A program made the translations under genes and the position numbers. A stretch of 64,000 nucleotides of DNA. Source: Pyrenochaeta sp. MPI-SDFR-AT-0127. Its lineage: Eukaryota; Ascomycota; Dothideomycetes; Pleosporales; Cucurbitariaceae. How positions within the stretch are numbered: the stretch's first letter is position 1; each line of letters starts with the position of its first letter. Below are positions 32,784 through 42,942 of the stretch, piece after piece. The DNA is taken from contig JAGTJM010000017.1 of assembly GCA_020747015.1 (NCBI GenBank), forward strand, positions 434,001 through 498,000, written 5' to 3'. The notes under the pieces are model-generated. The model was not told the DNA's origin and did no database searches. It saw only the letters and a list, made by a program, of their open reading frames with translations.

Positions 32784-34613
32784 TCACTCGTTGTACAATC
32801 TTGCCCAAATAAGATACTCCTGTTCAATCTCTTCATAAGAAGTACCAGCCTTCACCAGAGATAATGTCTTTTCGACATTCAAAGGAGGAAACTCTCCAAG
32901 TTCGCTTGTTAGTCGATCGAGTAGCCTACTCGCGTGTTTACTCATCCTACTTTTCATTGCGACAGAGCCGTCTCTGTATGAGATTGTAAACAAATCTCCA
33001 TTATCATCGCTATCCGATTCATCACCGTCCGAGTCGATCCCAAAGGCAGACAGGTTGTCACTTCTTCCAGTGCGTCTAGCGGCTTTGCCAATTTGGCTGG
33101 GGTTGTTGGTACCAGACCATGCAAAGTTCTTGTTTGATGTAACACGATCTTGTGTCTCGTCGTCTGACAACTCTTTGCCTTCACCGCCCTCTTGAGGTTT
33201 ATTCGGCCGAATGTCTTGTTGATTGATATCTTCGAGGTCTTCGAAACGCACATTATGTACTTCAAACTCGTTTTGAATGCAGTGGTCATCCGGAAGGCGG
33301 ATGCGGGACCCATCCTCATTGGTTTGAAACACCTCCTGCCGAATCATTCTTTGTTCCCAATGACCCAGCCCCTCCTTGGTTTGCTTTGAGAATTTAACAG
33401 TCCCATTTTTGTCCCGGTCGTAGATGAAAACCGGACCTGGCTTGTCTCCAATTGTTTGACTATACCTTGGTCGTCTATCTATCTTCTTCCGCTTCCTAGG
33501 TAACTCATCATTTGTGTCGTTGTGTCCTTCGTCACTGGCAGATTTCTCGCCCGTGATCTCTTCGAATATGTATCTCTTCCTTTTAGCTGTAACAGCGGCG
33601 TGGTTGCCCCATTCTGCAGAGTCAAATGAAGTTGGCCAATCGAAACTCGTTTCAGTAGAGCCGTGGTGTAACACATGATCTCTAGGAAGAAGAGCTTTTG
33701 TGCGAGGGTCGCTGCGATACTTTCGTTCTTTGACTTCTTGTAATGCTTTGTAGGAGGAGTCGTCCAGTTGCCATTTTATTGGCTCCCACTCTTCATTTTC
33801 AATCAGTTGATCATCCATTGCTTTTTCACTGTCTGGAGAGTATTCTTCCATTTCTGTTACATCTGGCACTGTCCTCCTTTTCCTCGGAAATCTTAGCTCC
33901 AGGTGCACAAACCTTTGTTGGCCGTTGCCCAGTGCAGTATTTGTTGTGCCTCGGCTAGGTTGTGAGTATCGGTGAGCATTTTCAGGTTCAATAAGCTTTG
34001 GCATGTTTTTCCGATAACCAAGTTGAAACTTGATATACAACATAATCATGTGATCTCTCCAATCCAAGTTACGGGGAGCAACACGTTTCTTCGCCTTATT
34101 CGGATCTCTGACTTCCTTTCCTAGGCCTATTACCTCTGAGGCTGCATCATGTTCTCGCTTGTTTAAGAAATAGTTCTTGTTTAAGCGAAATCCTTTGCGG
34201 TTCCAAACATTTTGGTAATAGAGGAAATCTTCCCAACAGGATTCAGCAAGCATACGTTTTTCATGCTTAATTTCTGTCTGATGCTTTTTATGAACGGAAT
34301 TTAGACTCGTTTGCTGTTTCCCCATGGCTTCCTCCATCTCTCTTTGTGCTTCGTCATCGTGTATTGTTCCGGTCTGGACATCCGTGTGAGGCTCGAACTT
34401 TGCCCAACACTCGGCCGCCTCGTTGGTCTCTTGCAAAACTTCCTTCTTCGCTTGTTCTTCTTGAGCGTCATTGCGAGTCTTTTCAAGCCATTTAAGAAGC
34501 CCTTCCCTTGTCTTGTCTATCCATGTCTCGAACTCTTCCAAGGTCTCTGGTTCGTCCGGCCAATTGCTGCGGAGAGTGGGATTGCCAAGATCGTTGTCCT
34601 TTTCCGAGCTCAT
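32784..34613 (-). CDS. Large acidic orphan protein with one C-terminal 53-residue-type unit
   Basis: Single exon, 609 residues; the frame is open from a TTG at 34631 but the first ATG is at 34613. Residues ~20-130 are a charged helical region, probably coiled coil, with many Glu/Lys/Gln. Residues ~130-250 are basic. Several Lys/Arg clusters (RKRKK near the middle) look like nuclear localisation signals. Acidic Ser/Asp tracts (DSDGDESDSDDNGD) occur near residue 550. The last ~45 residues read LTSELGEF then VEKTLSLVKAGTSYEEIEQEY and match the repeat unit of the next gene downstream, including the Gly and Tyr positions. I recognise no catalytic motif. The two genes are 221 bases apart on the same strand and probably diverged from common parts. 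Confidence 0.66.
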   Translation of the reverse strand: MSSEKDNDLGNPTLRSNWPDEPETLEEFETWIDKTREGLLKWLEKTRNDAQEEQAKKEVLQETNEAAECWAKFEPHTDVQTGTIHDDEAQREMEEAMGKQQTSLNSVHKKHQTEIKHEKRMLAESCWEDFLYYQNVWNRKGFRLNKNYFLNKREHDAASEVIGLGKEVRDPNKAKKRVAPRNLDWRDHMIMLYIKFQLGYRKNMPKLIEPENAHRYSQPSRGTTNTALGNGQQRFVHLELRFPRKRRTVPDVTEMEEYSPDSEKAMDDQLIENEEWEPIKWQLDDSSYKALQEVKERKYRSDPRTKALLPRDHVLHHGSTETSFDWPTSFDSAEWGNHAAVTAKRKRYIFEEITGEKSASDEGHNDTNDELPRKRKKIDRRPRYSQTIGDKPGPVFIYDRDKNGTVKFSKQTKEGLGHWEQRMIRQEVFQTNEDGSRIRLPDDHCIQNEFEVHNVRFEDLEDINQQDIRPNKPQEGGEGKELSDDETQDRVTSNKNFAWSGTNNPSQIGKAARRTGRSDNLSAFGIDSDGDESDSDDNGDLFTISYRDGSVAMKSRMSKHASRLLDRLTSELGEFPPLNVEKTLSLVKAGTSYEEIEQEYLIWARLYNE

Positions 34614-36227
34614 CGAAGGCAGTTTGTTCAAATTTTAGATAGATTACTTCTGGTAAAGCTAGCCTTGGATCAGAGTGCTATTGCTAATGTGAAAATAATT
34701 TTTCGATGAAAATTAACAGAAGAGGGCTTTGATAAAGATTGGGCAATTATACTAATAAGAATGGCTGTTCAAAGATTCTTTGTTTCCAGGGTTATCATCA
34801 AATACTCAAAGGGCCTTTGACTGCATTGGGTGCTAAAGTACTGTGAAACAAAACCAAAAAGGCTTTGTTCAATACTTGATAAAGTCTGAACATTGGAAAC
34901 AAAAGCAAACACGATGAATCCGACTGCGCCTCGGCCTTGAATTAAGAATCTGATATTTTGGTACTCGGTAGTCGTTTTTTCTTCCGAAAAGTGTGATGGC
35001 TACAAGACAAGGAAATCATCAAGAGCACAATGAAATCTGTTTCGGTGTGGCTTTGATTCCTTTGACCCATTCTCGATAACGATCCAGGCCGAGTCACTGC
35101 GCTCACTCGTCAACAAATCACATCGATACCATAGACCGATCTCGTTTAAGGGCTTACGTTACAGTATTTCTTTTCGGACGAGAGAACAGAGCTGGTTGAA
35201 ATGCTGCCATCTGTCACGTGGATATGTCATCATCAGTCACATAGCGTTTACCGCTTTCCCACATGATGTCCCACTTTGCATCCTATCACAATGAGGATCG
35301 CACACATTTTGCTTAGATAATCTGAATCTATTCTTTAGCTTAATCAACTCAATTCTTGGACAGAATCAGACCTCAAAGCGGATGTATGATTGGATCGAAA
35401 ATTGAGATTTCTTCGTTTGGATATTGCCCTGATATTCGCTCAGCTATCGGGACACCATTGCGAGTCATCTCAACTGCTCTAATGTCATACTACGACGTGG
35501 ACTAAGTTTGTTGCATACAAATGACCTCCTATTTTCCTATTTTCGCCCTACCTAGCCATTCCCATCGGGCGTCTAGCTGCCAAATTGATCTTGAAGTTTG
35601 GTCAGACCACTTTGGATGATAATGGAATCGAATATTACATCCAGGAAGATATATAGCTAGAAATTATTTTCGATACGGTCTGTCTTAAACAGCCTCCCTA
35701 AGTTCATCGTTCTTCCGCTGCTCTCGACATATCTTAATCGAGTTCTCACCAAACCTCACATCATTTTCCCACAGGTGATTTATAGCTATAGAACACAAAG
35801 AACTTCATCAAGTCTCATATTTATGTCTTTCTAGCCTCTGTTGACTCCCACAAAGTCTGAAATACAGAAGAGCGTGCTCATAAATGCTAGCCTGTAAAGC
35901 GTTGACAAACCTGAGGTAACCTTGCTTTAGTGGTCCTTTGGACATAACAATGTGATCCATTGCTCTGCACCTTGAAACTCTGGCTATAATAAACAGGGAA
36001 TACAATGTTGTGTTTGTCCAGCCACTAGCCGGCGGCACCACATCGACGGCGATACAACACCCAGGCGTCCTGCGCACCATGCTTCCAACCTTCAGTAGTG
36101 TCGAATCTTCTTCCAAGTTTACATCTTACAGATGCCAATACCGCTTTTGTATTGACCAATAAACACCGTTGGGGAAAATTGATAGCTTTATGCTGCAGCC
36201 AATCGTTCGTGGATCCTCCATATCTTT
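34614..36227. other. Intergenic AT-rich region
   Basis: 1.6 kb without a supported gene. It presumably holds the promoter of the 609-residue orphan and the terminator of the permease. A 102-codon minus-strand frame at 35808-36116 has no features I can support. Confidence 0.4.
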
Positions 36228-38036
36228 TTACCTATCATCTTCACCGCTCTCAAATGCAGTAGTAGGTACTCGGAATCTCCTCCGCCCGGTCGTAAACCAG
36301 TCTAATAATGCGATTACTATGATGCCAAGCAGCACAGGACCAGCATAATTCATAGTCAGACTTGTGACTGGCCTAACCGTGGGGAATGGAATGAAGATGA
36401 TAACATAGACCAAATAACAGATAGAAAAGACCTTGATAGGAACACTCCACCTCCCGAGTCGCCATGGTCCATAGAAGTGCTGTTCACCGGCGATTTGTCG
36501 CAACGTAAGAAGTACTATAGGGATAAGATATGAAATGTAGAGTGCGATCATTGGGAGAGCAATTAGTGCGTTGAACGCAACAGCTGAACCAAAATGAATG
36601 AGCGACAAGAAGCAGCATACGATGGCGACAAGCACGAGAGCAGGTACCGGGACTTGCAACTTGGGATGGATCTTGTGGTGATTGTTAGGCAATAGCGAAG
36701 GACCGAAACGGGATCAACCTACGTGGACAAAGTGCCGGCCAAAAGGGACGCCATTATCTTTAGCAAATGCCCAAACAAGCCGGGATACCGAGGCAACAAC
36801 ATTAAAGCATGATATAACGATGACAGAACTTGTCAAGAGTACTAGTGCTGTTGACACTGCTTTTGAATTTGTACTGCTTCCAATCAATCGTAAGCAATGA
36901 TCTTAAGCGGTGCGCAGAAATACTGACGCAGAGTAGAAAATCTCTACCAAAGGTAGAGAAGATCGCGTAACAGCTTCCACATCACCGATGCAGTAAAGTA
37001 GGCAGATCGAGAATGCGAACATCATAATGGCGTTCAAAACGGTCGAATACACCATCGCGTACGGAGCACGCTGGCGCGGCTCTTTGGTTTCATCAACTGA
37101 TACTTCGTTCAGCTATAGCAGCGATATACGTTTGTAAATAACCCACTCATGTGAAGTACGCTATCGAAGCTACTAATCGGATAAGCTGTGGTCAGTAGTC
37201 CTATGGACCATGCAACACCAGGATTGTCCCATCCACTTTCCGTCGTCAATGTGTTGAAAACAAATTTCGAGTCACTGCGGGGACTCAAGCAACCTAGCAC
37301 TGCGACAATGCCGATGAATAGCAGGATATGAAGTAATCCCCCAATGTTTTCCAGTGGATTGAGGACTCTGCGCAGACCGAGATTGAGTAATGTCATCGTG
37401 AGTGTGAACCCGATCAACAAAACTGTCATATGCCACCGCTGCGGCTCGTATTGTGGATTGTTGAAAATGATTAGACCGGAGGTGGTGTTGGCAAGGACGG
37501 ACATGGCGCCGCCAACATTGCAAATCCAGGCGAAGGTGGTTATCCAGCCTTGCATGAAAGCCCAAAACTCTGGATCTCGTCTGGCAAAACGGGCTGACCA
37601 CCGATACTGTGCACCAACAGCCGGATCCCTGAAACCAAATGTTAATTCTTGAGCGCTTATGTTTATCGTGATAAGACCAACATTGATGCCATCTCTCCCA
37701 ACGAGGCAGCCACGGCGGTTGATCCAATTCCTGAGACAATACACCCATAAACCAGCGCAGCTGGGCCGCCATTAAGCCAAGCAAACTGAAATGTAAGGGC
37801 CATTCCTTCCCATGCCGCTTGGAGGCAGAAGCTGAAATTGATGATTGCGAAATGAGTTATGTAACGCTATCGGAGTGTTAGTGCCCGAGAGGTGGGATCT
37901 TGAGCCTAGGAGATTCACTAACGTCGAAAATATTTGTGGCTCCGGCGCCGGCAGTCTCACTCTCAGGGGCTTCGAATCTCGAATCAGGTGTACATATTGG
38001 CGCGTTTCCAGCCGCGTTGATTCTTTTTTCGTTCAT
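36228..38036 (-). CDS. Amino acid/GABA permease (APC family)
   Basis: Six exons: 38036-37923, 37866-37682, 37628-37147, 37096-36928, 36876-36723, 36671-36228; phases agree and give about 515 residues. It is a multi-pass plasma or organelle membrane transporter of the amino acid/choline/GABA group of fungal APC permeases. The conserved first span region SFCLQAAWEGMALTF is present, then EMASMDPAVGAQYRWSA, the diagnostic loop, split by a 53-nt intron at MASM/DP. HMIDETKEPRQRAP carries the family's conserved cytosolic DE(T)K motif. FAKDNGVPFGRHF, YGPWRLGRW and a C-terminal span pair follow. The N-terminal cytosolic part is short. Exon 4 to 5 uses a GTCAGT donor and is the weakest junction. Substrate cannot be told; family members carry GABA, choline or amino acids. 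Confidence 0.88.
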
Positions 38037-39279
38037 GGTGGTTTGAAGATGGGAGGCTAAGAAAGGCGTGAGGTCATCGCCTAAATACGTTCTGATACAC
38101 AATCTAAGGTAGCTATCCTAACCCCGCTAAAAGCAATGATTTGCCAAGTGAAAAAAAAGCATGATGCGACTGTTCGTATTTGTCCCAAGCTGGCGGTTCC
38201 GAGACGAGCCTTTGGATTTAACCGGCATGCACTCTTCATTCGTTCAATCACATTATCCCAGTAGGTAGCTGCCTCAGCTGGTTGCGACGACCTAGAACAA
38301 AATCATCTCCTTCGCCTACATTTGTAGCTCCATGGAACTAGGGCTGACCCCCTCATGTCAAAACTTCAGTGAGATTCTACGGTACCTTTGAGAAAGGTCG
38401 AACTTCATGTGAGCAATATATCGGCGTTCTATCAAGCGATGACAATGTCATACTCATCCGACTTCATGCATGCGCTGTTGCAACGCCATCGCTGGGGGTT
38501 GACAAGTTCACGTGTTGTCAGGCTGTCCCAATGAAGGCTATCCCAATGACATGGTCAGCTGCGGGTCGTTTACTCAGGTGTTTTACCACTCAAATCTGCA
38601 TAGCTGTCTATCTGAGGTTCGCACTTCCAGTTGTGTTCTTACCACTCAATCGATGGATATAATCTTGGTCCATTGAAAGGGGGTAACTGAAAGCCTATAG
38701 CTAAGATGTCCAACTGGAGCATCACACGTGATTTATCACAAACCTCCATTTAGCTCTAGTAACTATTATGTAGTAATCAGGGTCTCAAATTACTTGAGTG
38801 ATTCAATGATACTCGGAGCTTGGCATTGAATTGGTTTGCAAGATAGTGAAGCAACTCTTGCATAGATAGATAACAGCAATGCTCATGGCTTGAACTACGG
38901 TTTGAAACTCTCGGTGAGTAATGACCAGTTCATTTCTTTGACCACATTGTTTAAAATAAAGCTAGAATCGTTATAAGTTACCTATATCATTGTCAAACCT
39001 AGAAAGTTTTCGTGTGTGAGAGTACCTGTTAGGCTTAGTGAGGATATCAAAATGTAACTTTAGTATTTTAGCAATAGGCATGAATACTACAGATCGAGGT
39101 TTTCGTATGGCAAGCTGCCGCAGTAGAATTATATAAAAACAAGTTTTAGAGATAACTTCGATTTGATCACTACATATGTAATTAAAGGTAAATAATCTAG
39201 ACAAAAGGAGATGATTGCAAAAATTCATTGATAGACAAACATGATACGTGCCCCACAAGTAAATATACTAACGCCTCTA
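38037..39279. other. Intergenic AT-rich region
   Basis: Permease promoter side and the 3' side of the next orphan gene. No supported gene; frames are short and AT-rich. Confidence 0.4.
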
Positions 39280-40788
39280 CTAGTTCCTCCGCATCTTTTT
39301 CGAACGACGACGACGTTCGAGGGAGTTTGTGTATTTGTCAAATACTTTTTCATGAAGCTGTTGAAACTTTTCCATCGCTTCTGCACTCTTTTCGGCAGTC
39401 AGCAGTTCATCGGCAGGAAGGAGCTTCTTTGTCACCAGGTCACGGATAGGGCCACGATATCCAAAGGGAGGTATTATTGCAGCACCAAGAAGTCCGTTAA
39501 CTGCAGCAGCGCCTGGTTTTCGTAGTGACTCTTTGTGCCACAGCTCATGCTTAATTGCGTCAGGATGATTCGGTATATCAGGTCGATCTCTGAACCAAGA
39601 CTCTCGATTTACTCTGCCCTTAGCAATACACGAGGAACTGCTATCGATCCGAGAATCAAGATCTTCGATGGCCTGTTTATGCCATGAGATATTCTGGGGT
39701 GAATTCACTGCCAGTTCTCGATGCCTGCGGAGAGCTTCCTCGTTATTCTTAGGGAAATCCGGAATTTCCCAACCTTCTGATTTCCTCTTTTCAAGTTCCT
39801 CTGGCGAAGTTATGTGCACTGCAGAGTTTTTGGGGCTCGCGTTTTGACGCCTTTCTGAATCATTAGGTGTGCTTATAACGGAATCACTACTCGACGAGGA
39901 AGTACTGGATGGAGAACTATTGTCATCACCCGGGGCCAGATCACCTTGAACCCCAAATGAAGTTGACAAATTCGCCCTAGATGACTGTCGATCTGCTTTT
40001 GGGGGACTGTGAGGAAGATATGTGTCGTTAACGGTCCCATCCCGAAGATAATTATTGATTTCATCTTGTGTGATAGTAGGCATATACGCAGTATCAGTAC
40101 TGGTCTTGGGTAAATTCTGTAAATCATCGCGCAGTTTGCGGATACGTGTGTTACTTCGATTCATTTTCGTGCTGATTTGGTTGAGGTCCCGAGCTGGGCG
40201 ACGCTGAAGGAAGTCTCCACTACCGTCTTTGCGATCTTCGGGTGTATGGAAGAAGCGGTTAAATTCTTCAAGAATCCTGGCGTTGTTGGGCCGTTGAAGG
40301 GTGTTATTTTTGGCTGCAATCTTGACCTTCTCATGGAGGAGTTCGAGGTACGCTACCTCATCGGGGGTCCATGAAGTCTTTTCGACCTTTGGTGGAAATT
40401 TCTTCCTATTGAAGATCTGCGTCCTCCAACTATTGATTTTCTTGATCTCTGCAATATTGTCCCACCCAATTTGATCGGCAGGCTTTTTGTAGACCAGTGG
40501 TCCACTCGTCTCTCCAGTAGTGGTATGGCGAAATGAAAGCGTCAATCGCTGTGGCTGTGGGACACCCACAAGTACTGGGTCACGTGTATCACCGTTCAGA
40601 ATTTCCCAATAGTGCTTTCCAGAGCCCTGAGCACTACTAACAGGATTATCTGAGACGGCATCATTTGGTTTCGGGGCGTCCGCGTTTTGCTCAGAAGCGG
40701 CGTTTTGTGTAGCTCTTTTGCCGGTCGGTTTATATTTCTTTTTCTTTCTTTTGTCCGTATCATCGGATGCCTTTCGTTTTTCAACCAT
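39280..40788 (-). CDS. Orphan nuclear-type protein with a Myb/SANT-like patch
   Basis: Single exon of 502 residues from the ATG at 40788; a TTG start lies further up in the same frame. The N-terminus is a Lys-rich nuclear localisation-like stretch (KRKASDDTDKRKKKKYK). Around residues 130-185 a segment reads KTSWTPDEVAYLELLHEKV followed about 20 residues later by ILEEFNRFFH. W-T-x-x-E at the start and a hydrophobic helix near the end is the Myb/SANT layout, though the usual second and third Trp are not clear. The middle is Ser/Pro-rich and disordered. The C-terminus (from ~390) is helical and basic, ending ERRRRSKKMRRN. DNA or chromatin binding is a reasonable guess, not shown. It belongs to the orphan island. 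Confidence 0.63.
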   Translation of the reverse strand: MVEKRKASDDTDKRKKKKYKPTGKRATQNAASEQNADAPKPNDAVSDNPVSSAQGSGKHYWEILNGDTRDPVLVGVPQPQRLTLSFRHTTTGETSGPLVYKKPADQIGWDNIAEIKKINSWRTQIFNRKKFPPKVEKTSWTPDEVAYLELLHEKVKIAAKNNTLQRPNNARILEEFNRFFHTPEDRKDGSGDFLQRRPARDLNQISTKMNRSNTRIRKLRDDLQNLPKTSTDTAYMPTITQDEINNYLRDGTVNDTYLPHSPPKADRQSSRANLSTSFGVQGDLAPGDDNSSPSSTSSSSSDSVISTPNDSERRQNASPKNSAVHITSPEELEKRKSEGWEIPDFPKNNEEALRRHRELAVNSPQNISWHKQAIEDLDSRIDSSSSCIAKGRVNRESWFRDRPDIPNHPDAIKHELWHKESLRKPGAAAVNGLLGAAIIPPFGYRGPIRDLVTKKLLPADELLTAEKSAEAMEKFQQLHEKVFDKYTNSLERRRRSKKMRRN

Positions 40789-42942
40789 GACAGATTGTTG
40801 TGGAAAGTGTGGAGGACCAGTGATTTTCAACGTACGATGATTCTTGCGTTGGAGTTGGTACAATATCGTGCTTTTCGGGATGACTCAGGACGATTGGGCT
40901 TAACGTTGACAACTGGTGCTGTATGAAGGATTTTTGGATGAAGGATGAAATTATGGGTATCTGACTCACGCTTAATATACGTTCCAGGTTCTCCCATGAC
41001 ACTTGAAGCTGCGTGGGGCATGCACGCATTGTGAAATTACCTGTTGAAGAATAGCATTGTGTTGCTCTTGCTCAACAAAGGAAAGAAACGAAGTTACAAA
41101 GGAACAACAATGCATTGTCATATAACATACCAAAAATAGCATGTATCAAGCATAAAATATATGGTCCGGGTATTTGAGTCGACAATGTGTGCAATATTTG
41201 AACAATGAGAATGGCGAACTTCTACAGACGGAAGAACTTTTGCAAGGCATCAATTTGAGGCTGGCTCGAATGGAAGACAAAGACATCCTCAATGAGGTTT
41301 TATACAGCAAGGTTCGGTTATCCGCGAGTCGGTTTTCGGACAAAGCTTTATATTATTGTTGCGTATTGAAGAGTTGTAAAAGAAGTTGGAAATGTAGAGG
41401 GTGTAGCGTAAATTGTGGAGAAAAAAAAATAGTAGATTGCACTATGGTCTTATTGGAAAATCCATTAGCATTCCCTTTTTTCTCCATTTCGGCTTGGGCA
41501 ACTCTCACGACCAATCAAACTCACCTTCAATTACTTCGATTTTTATAGTAAGCAAAATGTATATAACTCAACAATATCTTTGATTGTGATATGATATAAG
41601 ATGAAACGGGGCTGCACTCATAAGGCGTACTGCTTTCGGGAAAAAGTCTTGAGCCATCCCGAGAGTTTGACAAGCAATCCGAGGAGTTTTCCACATGAAC
41701 AATGGCAGTCAAACGGTCAGTCAACATTGAAAACTTAAGCATCCCGTTACTTGCGTTACATTAGTATGTATCGTGCGGTGAGATCGGGAGTGGACATTTC
41801 GAAGTTACGCGCAACTGTAAACAATCACCCGGAGCGTCTTTGGGACCTTTATCTTGCGCTTTCCTCAAAGCTATAAGCGCAATGACCAATTTAATCTCCA
41901 ATTCGAGAAACGTCCATGAGAGTCAGTTAAGATTGCACTTAGCAGTGTTGATGACGTGCACAAGCTCCCTCTTGCTAGGTAGCTCTGCAAACACTATCAC
42001 GACAATTTACACACTACCCACAAATTGCTCACACGGTTTTATGCGCAATAAGCACTTACATGTTCAACATTATCTAGGTCTATTGCGATTGCAGCTAAAA
42101 TCGTGCATGTTAGTCCACTTGGCAAGACATTCCTGTTTGTGATTACTAATTTAGACGCTAACACACTTCAAAAAACCTAGGTTAAGAAAAAGTAAGGTTT
42201 CATACAAAGGCAATAAATATATGTAAAAGTGACCAGTCCCTATACGTCTTCCTGACTAAGGTTTTCTTTGACCTGATTTAAGTCCTGGTTTCCCAGCCAT
42301 CTGATTGGGGAAAGACAGTATCTTCGCATGCCTCGTATTCAACACTTCTTCCCAATCATACCCACAGATGCTAGAAGAACTTCACATCTGAACGATGCTT
42401 CTTGACAATGATCTGTAAACTATTATCACACAACATAATTATGTGAAAAGAACCTAATCGGGTTTCGGTGCCGTCAGCTTGCCTTTTCACAGCGACGTGG
42501 ACAAACGATGTATCGTACTATAAACATAAGGTGACATGCCCACACGACATTGAAAGCAAGAGATCTTGATAACAGAGAAATAATTACAACTCTTTCAAGA
42601 GCAAGGCCAGGTACCAAAGTAAAAGCGCAATATGTACTTGTGAACATACATGCTACAATGAGAAATAAGGGAGTAGCTAAAGTTGGAAGGGTAAAGGATG
42701 ACACGGGGCGGCAAATTTAGAGTTAGCAAGTAACATGAAAAGAGTGGAATCTCACTTGATGAGGATATGCCTTTGCAGTGAGGGTAATCGTCTTCAGACA
42801 CGAATATTGAAACCCAGAGAACTAGAACTAAGACCCATGTCGGCAGCGAGTAAGAATGAGATGCTACATACAGGTTGTATCCAGGCCACTAAACACCCAA
42901 AACGCCATGCTATGCAAGTTCCAATTCATAATGATGACTATC
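40789..42942. other. Long AT-rich intergenic region
   Basis: Over 2 kb with no supported gene, marking the end of the orphan island before the conserved block. Overlapping short frames at 41146-41548 and 41840-42142 carry no domain. Confidence 0.4.
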
